DNA from: Rhodospirillales bacterium
Lineage (GTDB): Bacteria; Pseudomonadota; Alphaproteobacteria; TMED109
Assembly (NCBI GenBank): GCA_028824295.1
Contig: JAPPED010000003.1
Span: 1 to 64,000, forward strand
DNA length: 64,000 nt
Direction: 5' to 3'
Shown here: piece by piece, positions 55,540 to 64,000 of the stretch
Numbering within the stretch: the stretch's first letter is position 1
Layout: every line of letters begins with the position of its first letter
Notes under the pieces: generated by a model
Seen by the model: the letters and a program-made list of their open reading frames with translations, nothing else
Database searches by the model: none
What the model was told of the DNA's origin: nothing
Position numbers and translations under genes: made by a program

Positions 55540-56630
55540 GTCGCGTGGCCATGCTCGCTGCCGGCGGTACCGGAGGTCATCTGTTTCCGGCCACCGCATT
55601 GGCTGAGGTGCTGCTGGAACGGGGCTGGCTGGCCCATCTGGTGACCGACCGGCGCGGCGCTCATCACATCAGGCACACCGAAGATGTTCCGTGCACGGTG
55701 CTGCCTGCCGCCGGCATTGCGGGGCGGGGGCTTTGGCCGCAGGTCGTCGCCGTGCCAGTCCTGGGGCTAGGTGCCGTTCGCGCCGTCAGCCTCTTCCGTC
55801 GCCGGCGGCCAGCCGTCGTCGTGGGATTTGGCGGCTACGCGTCGGTCCCGGCTGGCTTGGCGGCGCGGGTCCGGCAGGTCCCGTTGATCCTGCATGAAGC
55901 CAATGCGGTGCTGGGCCGGGCCAATCGACTCCTGGCGTCAACGGCGCATACCCTCGCGACGACGTTTCGCAGCGTTGCGCGGATTCCGCGCGGGTTGCAG
56001 CCGAAGCAAGTTGGTTTGCCGGTGCGTCCCGAGTTCGAACGCCTCGGTGCGACCGACTATGAGCCTCCTGGTCAGGGCAGCGAGGTGCGGCTCGTGGTGA
56101 CCGGTGGGAGTCAGGGCGCGCGTGCCATGGGTGTTGTCGTGCCGGCGGCGTTGGCGGCCGCCGCCGCCGCGACCCGCGGCCGTTTCCGAGTCCTGCAGCA
56201 GGCGCGGAGGGAGACGGTTGACGCGGTCAGCACCGCCTACCGCGATGCCGGCATCCAGGCGACGGTGGTGCCGTTTATCGACGACATGGCAGGGGCCCTG
56301 CGTCAGGCGCACCTGGTCGTTGGACGCGCAGGGGCGGCCACGGTGACCGAAAATTCGGTGGCGGGTCGCCCCGCCATCTACATCCCCCTGCCGTCATCGA
56401 TCGACGGGCACCAGGAAGCCAATGCGCGAGCCGCTGCCGCGACCGGGGCAGCGTGGATCGTGGACGAGGCTGACGGCGCCCCTGCCCTGGCAGGCCTGGT
56501 GACACGCTTGCTGGCCGACCCCGCTCGTTTGGCAGGGGCAGCCGCCAGCACGCAGTGCGTCGTGCCCTCTGGGGCCGCGGAAAGGCTCGCCGATCTCGTT
56601 GAGGGCGCCGCGCCGGGAGCGAACCGGTGA
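55536..56630 (+). CDS. murG: UDP-GlcNAc:lipid I GlcNAc-transferase MurG
   Basis: MurG makes lipid II at the inner face of the membrane. The 364-residue GT-B enzyme has [19 protein letters not shown] at the N-terminus, [41 protein letters not shown] and the [24 protein letters not shown] acceptor block. The true start is ATG at 55536, overlapping the ftsW stop as ATGA; the same frame is open far upstream, but only as a shadow of ftsW. Confidence 0.95.
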   Translation: MSRVAMLAAGGTGGHLFPATALAEVLLERGWLAHLVTDRRGAHHIRHTEDVPCTVLPAAGIAGRGLWPQVVAVPVLGLGAVRAVSLFRRRRPAVVVGFGGYASVPAGLAARVRQVPLILHEANAVLGRANRLLASTAHTLATTFRSVARIPRGLQPKQVGLPVRPEFERLGATDYEPPGQGSEVRLVVTGGSQGARAMGVVVPAALAAAAAATRGRFRVLQQARRETVDAVSTAYRDAGIQATVVPFIDDMAGALRQAHLVVGRAGAATVTENSVAGRPAIYIPLPSSIDGHQEANARAAAATGAAWIVDEADGAPALAGLVTRLLADPARLAGAAASTQCVVPSGAAERLADLVEGAAPGANR

Positions 56631-58069
56631 GCGGCTTTCCACTACCTCTCGGCGCGGTGCATTTTGTCGGAATCGGCGGCATCGGCATGAGCGGTATCGC
56701 GGAGGTGATGCACAATCTGGGCCACCGGGTGCGCGGCAGCGATCTGGCGGAAAACAGCAACGTCAGCCGGCTGCGCGAGCTCGGCATCGAAATCAACGTT
56801 GGGCATCACGCCCGCAATCTGGGTGACGCGTCGGTCGTGGTGGTGTCGTCCGCGCTGCCGGATGACAACCCTGAAGTGCAGGCGGCGAGGTCGGCCCGCA
56901 TCCCGGTTGTCGGCCGCGCCGAGATGCTTGCCGAACTCATGCGCTTTCGGCCCTCCGTGGCCATCGGCGGCACGCACGGCAAGACGACGACCACCTCGCT
57001 TGTGGCGGCAGTTCTTCATGAGGCTGGACTGGACCCGACATTTGTCAACGGGGGAGTCGTCAACGCCCACGGAACGAACGCCCGGTTGGGCACCGGTGCC
57101 TGGACAGTCGTGGAGGCCGACGAGTCGGACGGCTCGATTGCCCGCTTGCCGGCGACCGTGGCCGTGGTCACCAACATCGACCGTGAACATCTCGACCATT
57201 ACGGAACGTTTGAAGCGCTTCGAGACGCCTTCCGAGACTTCGTCAAACAGGTGCCGTTCTACGGGGTGGCCGTGCTTTGCGTGGATCATCCGGAGGTCCG
57301 CAGACTCGCCGCGGCGGTGACGGATCGCCGGATCGTGACCTACGGTTTCTCCGAACATGCAGATGTGCGGGCTACCAATGTCCGCGCCGACGTTGGCGGC
57401 ATGCAGTTTGACGTGCTGCTGCGATCAGAGGCTTTCGGAAACCGCGGCAGTGGCCCCAGTCGCATCGAGGGAATGTGGCTCTCCATGCCGGGTCGACACA
57501 GCGTTCAGAATGCCTTGGGGGCGGTTGCAGTGGGGCGCACAATTGGTGTCGCTCCCGATGGCATCCGCAACGGCATCCGCAATTTTGGCGGGGTGCGTCG
57601 GCGGTATACCCGGGTAGGCGAAGCGCGCGGTGTGGTCGTCGTCGATGACTACGGCCATCACCCCGTAGAAATCCGTGCAGTTCTGTCCGCGGCCCGGGCG
57701 ATCACGCAGGGGAATGTGGTAGCGGTCGTTCAGCCGCACCGGTATTCGCGGCTGAAATCGCTGTTTGACGACTTCTGCCAGGCCTTTGACGACGCCAGTG
57801 CGGTGATCGTTGCCGACGTATATCCGGCCGGCGAGCTTCCCATCGAGAACATCGACCGGGACGCTTTGGTCAGCGGCATCCGAGCGCACGGTCACCCTTG
57901 CGTGCACGCCCTGCCCGCGCCGTCAGCCCTTCCGGCGGTGTTGGCCCCCCTGGTGTCGGCTGGTGACACGGTGCTTTGTCTGGGCGCGGGCGACATCACC
58001 AACTGGGCGGCCGAGCTGCCGGTCGCGCTCGACGACGCGCTCGCCGGTGCCGGTAGGGCGGCATCGTGA
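56627..58069 (+). CDS. murC: UDP-MurNAc:L-alanine ligase
   Basis: MurC adds the first stem-peptide residue. The 480-residue ligase has [25 protein letters not shown] loop [50 protein letters not shown] and [17 protein letters not shown] start overlapping the murG stop; its own stop overlaps the murB GTG. Confidence 0.95.
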   Translation: MSGFPLPLGAVHFVGIGGIGMSGIAEVMHNLGHRVRGSDLAENSNVSRLRELGIEINVGHHARNLGDASVVVVSSALPDDNPEVQAARSARIPVVGRAEMLAELMRFRPSVAIGGTHGKTTTTSLVAAVLHEAGLDPTFVNGGVVNAHGTNARLGTGAWTVVEADESDGSIARLPATVAVVTNIDREHLDHYGTFEALRDAFRDFVKQVPFYGVAVLCVDHPEVRRLAAAVTDRRIVTYGFSEHADVRATNVRADVGGMQFDVLLRSEAFGNRGSGPSRIEGMWLSMPGRHSVQNALGAVAVGRTIGVAPDGIRNGIRNFGGVRRRYTRVGEARGVVVVDDYGHHPVEIRAVLSAARAITQGNVVAVVQPHRYSRLKSLFDDFCQAFDDASAVIVADVYPAGELPIENIDRDALVSGIRAHGHPCVHALPAPSALPAVLAPLVSAGDTVLCLGAGDITNWAAELPVALDDALAGAGRAAS

Positions 58070-58983
58070 CCGCGTCGCTGGCGCAGCGCCTGCCGTCCGT
58101 TCGTGGCCGCCTGCGGTCCGGCGCCCTGTTGGCGAAGACCAGCTGGTTTCGCGTAGGCGGGGCTGCGGAGGCACTGTTCAGTCCGGCAGACCTCGAGGAC
58201 CTCACCGAATTCCTGGCCGCGCTCGACCCGGATATCCCGGTGACGGTCGTGGGGCGCGCCTCAAACGTTCTGATCCGTGACGGTGGTGTCCCGGGAGTGG
58301 TCATTCGATTGGGCCGGGCCTTTGCCACTACGCGTGTGGAGGGGAAGATCGTGGAAGCGGGCGCAGCCACCGCCAGTGCGGACGTTGCGCGCGCAGCCCA
58401 GGCGGCGGGCATTGCCGGCTTCGGTTTCCTTGAGGGTATTCCGGGAAGCATCGGCGGCGCGTTGCGGATGAACGCAGGATGCCACGGGAAAGAGACGCGT
58501 CACGTCACGGTGGCCGCTCGCGCCGTCGATCGGGCTGGCCGCGTGCACGACCTGACGCTCGCTGATCTGGGTCTCCAGTACCGCCGCTGCGCAGTGCCTG
58601 CCGACTGGATCTTCGTGTCCGGGCGATTTGCCGGTGCCGACGGCGACCCGGCCGTGATCGCGACATGCATGCGGCAGTTCCGCGATCAGCGCGAACGTAC
58701 GCAACCCATGCGCGTTGCCACCGGCGGCAGCACGTTCCGAAACCCACCGGACCTGAAGGCCTGGAAGCTGATCGAACGGGCCGGATGCCGGGGCCTTCGT
58801 CGGAACGGCGCAAGTGTTTCCGAGAAGCACGCGAACTTTCTTGTGAACGACGGGACCGCGAGCGCTGCCGACCTGGAAGCCCTTGCAGAGGATGTTCGTC
58901 GCCGGGTGCAGGCGCAAACCGGGATCCTGCTCGAGTGGGAGATTCACCGGATCGGCCGTCCGCTTGGAGGCTCCGTCGGATGA
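58066..58983 (+). CDS. murB: UDP-N-acetylenolpyruvoylglucosamine reductase
   Basis: MurB reduces UDP-GlcNAc-enolpyruvate to UDP-MurNAc with NADPH and FAD. The 305-residue protein is of the short (type II) form: [94 protein letters not shown] start coupled to murC; the stop overlaps the ddl ATG. Confidence 0.95.
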   Translation: MTASLAQRLPSVRGRLRSGALLAKTSWFRVGGAAEALFSPADLEDLTEFLAALDPDIPVTVVGRASNVLIRDGGVPGVVIRLGRAFATTRVEGKIVEAGAATASADVARAAQAAGIAGFGFLEGIPGSIGGALRMNAGCHGKETRHVTVAARAVDRAGRVHDLTLADLGLQYRRCAVPADWIFVSGRFAGADGDPAVIATCMRQFRDQRERTQPMRVATGGSTFRNPPDLKAWKLIERAGCRGLRRNGASVSEKHANFLVNDGTASAADLEALAEDVRRRVQAQTGILLEWEIHRIGRPLGGSVG

Positions 58984-59897
58984 TGGCCAGCAAGCGCGTG
59001 GTGGTGCTCCATGGCGGGACCTCGGACGAGCGGGAGATTTCGCTCCGCAGCGGCGCTGCCGTCGTCGACGCGCTGGATGCGAGCGGTCTGCAGGTCGACA
59101 CCTTTGATCCGCGCTTCGGTGTGCAGGCGCTGGCGCGCGCTGTCGAGCCGTCAGGGACCATCGTATTCAACGCCCTTCACGGTGGTACGGGCGAGAACGG
59201 CTCCGTTCAGGGTCTGCTGGAGGTGATGGAGGTGCCCTACACGCATTCGGGGGTACGGGCCTCGGCGCTGGCGATGTACAAGCCTGCGTCACGTGACATC
59301 TTCGCTGCTCACGGACTGAACGTCGCCCACGGTCTCGTCGTCTGTCGAGACAAGCTGGCGGCGCGCGACCCGATGCCTAGGCCCTATGTGGTGAAGCCTC
59401 TGGCGGGCGGATCCAGCATCGGGGTCAAGATCCTGCGGGATGGAGACGCCCCACCGGAACCGTCGGCGGGGAGCGAACGCGACCCGGTCTTGGTGGAGGA
59501 GTACGTGCCGGGTCGCGAGATTACGGCGGCGGTTCTCGACGGACGACCGCTGTCGTTGCTCGAAATCCGCGCTCACGGATCATTCTACAGTTACGACAGC
59601 AAGTACAAATCCGACCGCACTGAATACCTCGAGCCGGACGATCTGCCTGACGATGTGCGGGAAGCGGTACTGCATGCTGCGCTGCGCGCCCATGAACTGC
59701 TGGGCTGTCGCGGAGTCACGCGGTCGGACTTCCGTCTCGACGATACGTCGGGTGGGTACCGCCTGGTCCTGCTGGAGGTCAACACCCAGCCAGGACTGAC
59801 CCGGACGTCGCTAGTTCCAAAGCTTGCCCGACAAGCCGGGATGAGCTTCGAGGAGCTTTGCCGGTGGATGGTGGAGGACGCCTCATGTCCGCGATGA
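58980..59897 (+). CDS. ddl: D-alanine:D-alanine ligase
   Basis: Ddl makes the D-Ala-D-Ala dipeptide used by MurF. The 305-residue ATP-grasp enzyme has VVLHGGTSDEREISLRSG, NALHGGTGENGSVQGLLEVM (usually HGxxGEDG), PYTHSGVRASALAM, VVKPLAGGSSIGV and VNTQPGLTRTSLVPKLA. The active-site Tyr loop reads YDSKYKSDRTEYLEP. It overlaps murB as ATGA; ATG at 58983 is an alternative start. Longer upstream frame is a murB shadow. Confidence 0.95.
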   Translation: MMASKRVVVLHGGTSDEREISLRSGAAVVDALDASGLQVDTFDPRFGVQALARAVEPSGTIVFNALHGGTGENGSVQGLLEVMEVPYTHSGVRASALAMYKPASRDIFAAHGLNVAHGLVVCRDKLAARDPMPRPYVVKPLAGGSSIGVKILRDGDAPPEPSAGSERDPVLVEEYVPGREITAAVLDGRPLSLLEIRAHGSFYSYDSKYKSDRTEYLEPDDLPDDVREAVLHAALRAHELLGCRGVTRSDFRLDDTSGGYRLVLLEVNTQPGLTRTSLVPKLARQAGMSFEELCRWMVEDASCPR

Positions 59898-60649
59898 GGT
59901 GGCGTTGGCGCTGGGTGCTGATGGCGCCGGCCGTGGTCGGCGGAATGGCGGCCCTGTTGGTCTGGAGCGACGCGTTCGCGCGGCTGACGGCTGCTGCCAA
60001 GGACGTGAGCACAAGTGCCGGGCTGACAATTGCGGAGGTGTGGGTCGAGGGCCGCAGTCGGACTGAGCGAAACGCGCTCATCCGTGTACTCGCAGCTCCA
60101 GTGGGGCAGCCCAGTTTGTTCGTCGACGTTGATGCAATTGTCGAGGAGGTACGAGAACTCGACTGGGTTGCGGACGCCCAGGCACGGGTTCAGCTTCCGG
60201 GACGCCTGCAGGTGTCGTTGCAGGAGCGTACGGCGGTCGCGCTGTGGCAAACCGGTGGCACGCTGTACGCGATTGAAGCGTCAGGCCGTGTCATTGACGC
60301 CGTCCTGTTCCGGGACTTCCCGGAGCTGCCCCTGGTGGTTGGGGAAGGCGCCAACACGATGCTCGGCGATCTTGCGGACCTGTTTGCTGCTCAACCCGAG
60401 TTCGCCTCTCGGGTGGACGCGGCGATCCGGGTGTCACGGCGCCGCTGGACCCTGCAGATGGATACCGGGTTGTTGGTTCATCTACCAGAAACTGATCCGT
60501 CCGCCGCGATGGCCAAGCTGACGGGGTCGGTTGGCGGGATTGAGTCGCTCAGCCCCAGCGTCGGTGCGGTCGATCTGCGGATACCTCAGCGCATTGTGGT
60601 GCGGATGCGGGCTGACGCCGTGCCCCCTTCATTGCCGGACGGGGTCTGA
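59885..60649 (+). CDS. ftsQ: Cell division protein FtsQ
   Basis: FtsQ is the bitopic hub of the FtsQLB complex. The 254-residue protein has a short cytoplasmic tail, a membrane helix (about 10-30), a POTRA-type domain (IAEVWVEGRSRTERNALIRVLAAPVG) and the beta domain with DWVADAQARVQLPGRLQVSLQERTAVALWQ and IDAVLFRDFPELPLVVGEGA. ATG at 59885 has GGAGG seven bases upstream; ATG at 59894 overlaps the ddl stop. It is shorter than many alphaproteobacterial FtsQ proteins, mainly in the cytoplasmic tail. Confidence 0.92.
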   Translation: MSAMRWRWRWVLMAPAVVGGMAALLVWSDAFARLTAAAKDVSTSAGLTIAEVWVEGRSRTERNALIRVLAAPVGQPSLFVDVDAIVEEVRELDWVADAQARVQLPGRLQVSLQERTAVALWQTGGTLYAIEASGRVIDAVLFRDFPELPLVVGEGANTMLGDLADLFAAQPEFASRVDAAIRVSRRRWTLQMDTGLLVHLPETDPSAAMAKLTGSVGGIESLSPSVGAVDLRIPQRIVVRMRADAVPPSLPDGV

Positions 60650-60651
60650 TC

Positions 60652-61869
60652 GTGACGGACGTCTATTCGGTGCTGGATGTCGGCGCAGAGAAAATCTGCT
60701 GCTTGATTGCCGCGCGGGAGCCCGGTCGCACGTTGACCGTGATCGGCAGCGGGCACACCCGTTCCGAAGGCTTCGACAACGGGGTCGTGACCGACATGTA
60801 CGCGTTGCCCACGGCCATTCGTCAAGCAGTTCGCCGGGCCGAGGAAATGGCCGACGGTCGGATCACCCAGGTCATCGCAACCCTGCCCTGTGCGCGGCCG
60901 ACGTCTTCGCACCAGGAACTACCGCCGTTCCAGGTCAACGGGGGGCGGATTTCCGAGCAGAGTTTCAGCGAGATGCGGCTGGACGATCCCAATGACGACG
61001 ATTCCGGTGCCAACAAGATCGTCCACGCACTGCCGATCAGCTACGAACTTGACGGCAGCAGGGTGGCGGATCCAGTCGATATGGTCGGCAACCTCCTGCG
61101 GATAAACGTCCATCTGGTGCACGCCGAACGATCCGTCGGCTGGAACTTGGAAACCTGTCTGGCAGACGCCCAGATTGAGGTCAAAGCTTTGGTGTTTCCA
61201 GCGCTGGCCGCTGGTCTGGCGGTCATGACCGAGGAGGAACGCTGCATCGGCTCCGTGGTGGTCGACATCGGCGCCAGCCGTACTTCGCTCGGAATTTTCC
61301 ATGAGAACGCGCTGGTCTACACGTGGGCCTGCGCTGGCGGGGGCGACTATTTCACTCGTGACCTGGCGCGTGGACTTGGCGTGTCGCTTCAGGAAGCGAC
61401 GCGGATCAAGAAGTTCCACGCGTCGACGGTTCTGGGAGACGGGCTTGGCCCCGTGTCGGTCCAGCCGCACGAAGCGGACACCGAGGATGAGCGGGTGGAG
61501 ATCCCGGCTGAGGCCGTGAACCAGATCGTCGCGTCTCGAGCCAAGGCCATGTTCGAGGAGCTCGCCGACGTGCTTGCCGGCAGCGGCTTCCCGCAAGAAA
61601 TGGGCGGTGTGGTCGTGCTGACTGGCGGCGGCAGTCAGATCCGTGGGCTCGCCGACGCCGCCAGCAAGGTTCTCGCGCGGCGGGTGCGCCTTGGTCAGCC
61701 GGAGGGCGTTCCGGGTCTGCCGGATGCGCTTCGCAAGCCTGAATTCGCTGTGCTCGTGGGTCTCCTTCGATACGCCGAGGATCCTCCCCGCGAGTTTCTT
61801 TCCCGAGCATTGCCACCTAGGGCCGGCGGTCTTCGCGCCGCGTTCCGCTGGCTCCGAGAGAATTTCTAA
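60652..61869 (+). CDS. ftsA: Cell division protein FtsA
   Basis: FtsA is the actin-like ATPase that tethers FtsZ to the membrane. The 405-residue protein has VYSVLDVGAEKICCLIAARE, a 1C/SHS2 region (GFDNGVVTDMYAL), VVDIGASRTSLGIFHENALVYTWACAGGGDYFTRDLARGL and VVLTGGGSQIRGLADAASKVLARRVRLGQP. The C-terminus RAAFRWLRENF is the amphipathic membrane helix. GTG start two bases after the ftsQ stop. Confidence 0.95.
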   Translation: MTDVYSVLDVGAEKICCLIAAREPGRTLTVIGSGHTRSEGFDNGVVTDMYALPTAIRQAVRRAEEMADGRITQVIATLPCARPTSSHQELPPFQVNGGRISEQSFSEMRLDDPNDDDSGANKIVHALPISYELDGSRVADPVDMVGNLLRINVHLVHAERSVGWNLETCLADAQIEVKALVFPALAAGLAVMTEEERCIGSVVVDIGASRTSLGIFHENALVYTWACAGGGDYFTRDLARGLGVSLQEATRIKKFHASTVLGDGLGPVSVQPHEADTEDERVEIPAEAVNQIVASRAKAMFEELADVLAGSGFPQEMGGVVVLTGGGSQIRGLADAASKVLARRVRLGQPEGVPGLPDALRKPEFAVLVGLLRYAEDPPREFLSRALPPRAGGLRAAFRWLRENF

Positions 61870-61910
61870 CCAAGCGCGGACGTAGTGTCCGAGTGCATAC
61901 GGAGATCACC

Positions 61911-63944
61911 ATGCCAATCAGCCTCAGTGTCCCCGAGGACCTTGACTTTAAGCCGAGGATCACGGTCGTCGGTGTAGGCGGCGGCGGATGCAACGCCGTC
62001 GATCACATGATCGAAAGCAAGCTTGAAGGTGTGTCGTTCGTGGCGTGTAACACCGATCTTCAGGCCCTCCGGCGTTCCACCTGCCCGGTCCGAGTCCGTC
62101 TTGGATTGGACAGCACGCAGGGTCTCGGGGCCGGGTCCAATCCGGTCATCGGCCGTGAAGCGGCTGAAGAGTCCTTGGACGAGGTGATGGATGCCATCGG
62201 CGACACGCACATGCTGTTCATCGTGGCCGGCTTCGGCGGCGGCACCGGTACCGGGGCTGTCCCCGTGATCGCCCGGGCCGCCCACGAGCGGGGCATCCTG
62301 ACGGTCGCCGTCGTGACGACCCCATTCACGTTTGAGGCGGTCAACCGGACGGAAGTGGCCCAGGCAGGCTTGCAAGACCTGCGCAATGCCATCGACACGT
62401 TTGTGGTGATTGCCAACCAGAAACTGTTTGACGTGCAAACCGACGGGATGAGTCTCTTGGACTCGTTCAGACTGGTTGACAACGTTCTCTATGACGGGGT
62501 CAGGGGAATCACCGACCTTCTCATGTGTCCCGGCCTGATCAATCTGGATTTCGCGGACGTCCGGTCGGCCATGAAGGACGCGGGCGCGGCCCTCATGGGT
62601 ACCGGCGAGGCCACAGGCGAAGACAGAATCGAAGAGGCAACCAACGCGGCCATCAGCAACCCGCTTCTGAGCTACCAGGGTCTGGAGATGGACCAGGCGA
62701 CAAACCTGCTGGTGAACATCACGAGCAGCGCCAACGTGAGCCTCACGCAGACTGAACGGATCATGGAGATTATTCGCGGACGGACCCATGAGCGCGTCAA
62801 CCTCAAGGTAGGCGTGGCCATCGATGACAATATGGGCGATACGATCCGGGTATCCGTCGTCATGGCCGGGCTCGACCGGGAGCACGGATCGGGCCTCGAA
62901 GCGACCCCGCCACGGATCCTGGGTCACCCCGAGAAATCATCGAAGCCATCCAGGTCGGAGCCACCCGGTGGCCAGGAGGCCCCGGCACGTCAGGGACATC
63001 TCGAGGTCCCGGGAGTGTTCGGTCATCCGTCGGCGCTCGCCGACAGCCCACGGTCACGTCCGACTTTCGACGATTCGGCGGGCTCGAGAACGGCCTCGAA
63101 CGGCCTGGATCCGGCGGGGCCGTCGATGACGCCGTGTTCGGAGTCGGTTGGCAATGGTTCCAGCCGCAGGGAGACGATGGAGCAGCGATCGACGGACCAC
63201 GGCGGCGACGTCGTACAGGCCGCCGACCAAGGCCGGAGCGGTCCGCCGGAGACGCGAGTCTCCGGGAGTGAAACCCGCGCGTCGCGCTCGGAACCGTCTG
63301 CCGCTTCCATGGGAAACGGCGCCGGTCGCCGGGCCGTCCCAGCGGCGGAGTTAGGGCCGGTGCGTCCGATGTCCGCCCACCGCGCCCGGAAGCCGCAGAG
63401 TGAGCTCGGTGGCGGACTGGGCGGCTCCTCGGCCGAGCCCATCCGTCCGACGCCGCGTGTCGTCGATCGCGACGGTCCGATTCAGGACCCGCTTCCAGGA
63501 GACTTGCGACGGGCCGCTGTCGGACGAGAGCGGACGCGCACTGCGCGGGATTCGGAAACCAACGGTCTGGGTTTGGGCAGCACGCCAGCTCCCGACCGGA
63601 TGGCGGGTGCCGCCGTAGCCCGCGGTTCCGTCGCCACGCCACAATTGCGTCCGGCAGTGCACGTTGACTCGGAGACGGGCCAGGCGTCGTCGTGGACGAA
63701 GCTGTTCGGCCTGCTCCCGGTTCGCCGGAAGTCCGGAAAAGGTCGTCAGGAACCTTCGCTGCAGCTGCATTCGCCGGGAGTGCGAGAGGGCGCGTCCGGC
63801 AACGCACGTTCGTCTGTTTCCGACGTGACGTCCGGGCGTGACTCGAGCGTTAGCTCGGGGGCGGCTTGGACAGGGGGGAAAACCGTCAGCGCACGTGCCG
63901 TACTGGGAATCGATCCGCGGCAGATTCCCAGTTTTCGGAAGTAG
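61911..63944 (+). CDS. ftsZ: Cell division protein FtsZ with very long disordered linker
   Basis: FtsZ forms the division ring. The GTPase core (residues about 15-320) has VVGVGGGGCNAVDHMI, the tubulin signature GFGGGTGTGAVPV and the T7 catalytic loop GLINLDFADVRSAM. Then comes a linker of about 340 residues rich in Pro, Ser, Arg, Gly and Glu, ending in IDPRQIPSFRK, the C-terminal peptide that binds FtsA. Core residues differ from most alphaproteobacteria in places (FEAVNRTEVA, VIANQKLFDV). ATG at 61911 has GGAG six bases upstream; GTG at 61893 is less likely. Total 677 residues is among the longer FtsZ proteins. Confidence 0.95.
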   Translation: MPISLSVPEDLDFKPRITVVGVGGGGCNAVDHMIESKLEGVSFVACNTDLQALRRSTCPVRVRLGLDSTQGLGAGSNPVIGREAAEESLDEVMDAIGDTHMLFIVAGFGGGTGTGAVPVIARAAHERGILTVAVVTTPFTFEAVNRTEVAQAGLQDLRNAIDTFVVIANQKLFDVQTDGMSLLDSFRLVDNVLYDGVRGITDLLMCPGLINLDFADVRSAMKDAGAALMGTGEATGEDRIEEATNAAISNPLLSYQGLEMDQATNLLVNITSSANVSLTQTERIMEIIRGRTHERVNLKVGVAIDDNMGDTIRVSVVMAGLDREHGSGLEATPPRILGHPEKSSKPSRSEPPGGQEAPARQGHLEVPGVFGHPSALADSPRSRPTFDDSAGSRTASNGLDPAGPSMTPCSESVGNGSSRRETMEQRSTDHGGDVVQAADQGRSGPPETRVSGSETRASRSEPSAASMGNGAGRRAVPAAELGPVRPMSAHRARKPQSELGGGLGGSSAEPIRPTPRVVDRDGPIQDPLPGDLRRAAVGRERTRTARDSETNGLGLGSTPAPDRMAGAAVARGSVATPQLRPAVHVDSETGQASSWTKLFGLLPVRRKSGKGRQEPSLQLHSPGVREGASGNARSSVSDVTSGRDSSVSSGAAWTGGKTVSARAVLGIDPRQIPSFRK

Positions 63945-64000
63945 GGCCCGGACGTCGGGGCTGAGCACGGACGGATACCGTCCGCGGCCGAGGTAAAACA

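Overview
The window is a high-GC (about 65%) bacterial chromosome segment, almost certainly from an alphaproteobacterium, probably uncultured and Rhodospirillales-like. The evidence is gene order: pal-cpoB-tilS-ftsH-folP with glmM nearby, efp next to a suhB-type phosphatase and a MotA/MotB-like pair, a three-gene transhydrogenase (pntAA-pntAB-pntB), and djlA-like/ampD followed by the RNase P RNA and a complete mraZ-to-ftsZ cluster. Genes are packed tightly, with many NTGA stop/start overlaps and frequent GTG and TTG starts. I saw no tRNA, no rRNA, no CRISPR array and no intact transposase.

Layout. 1-7.3 kb holds periplasmic and FAD/PQQ redox enzymes: a PQQ alcohol dehydrogenase with a lanthanide-type Asp signature and its cytochrome c, a D-lactate dehydrogenase-like flavoprotein, and a GMC oxidoreductase with a Tat-exported small subunit. 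7.6-17.5 kb has an orphan STAS protein, then thiD, glmM, folP, ftsH, tilS, cpoB and pal on the minus strand. A plus-strand enolase-superfamily gene sits between folP and glmM. 17.9-22.3 kb has an ectoine-hydroxylase-like PhyH dioxygenase and propionyl-CoA carboxylase (pccAB). 22.5-29.2 kb has an uncharacterised ion-driven motor pair whose MotB-like partner carries twenty exact 28-residue coiled-coil repeats, followed by suhB and efp, with gloB divergent.

29.6-43 kb is the accessory-rich part. It holds a VapBC toxin-antitoxin pair, the transhydrogenase operon, a possible 194-bp MITE, an SLC13 carboxylate transporter that appears to start at CTG overlapping the mlaC stop, a CaiB CoA transferase plus crotonase, mlaA, and a 5-oxoprolinase/hydantoinase fusion. 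43.3-64 kb is envelope and division core: a djlA-like gene, ampD, rnpB, then mraZ-rsmH-ftsL-ftsI-murE-murF-mraY-murD-ftsW-murG-murC-murB-ddl-ftsQ-ftsA-ftsZ. Together the core genes build and recycle peptidoglycan, keep the outer membrane tethered and asymmetric, and assemble the divisome. The accessory genes point to a heterotroph using alcohols, 2-hydroxy acids, sugar acids, dicarboxylates, propionyl-CoA and cyclic amides.

The observations I would follow first are the 28-residue-repeat motor (22.5-26.5 kb), the CTG-initiated transporter (33.6-35.15 kb), the MITE-like element (33.39-33.58 kb), and the insertion of plus-strand metabolic genes into otherwise conserved minus-strand blocks.
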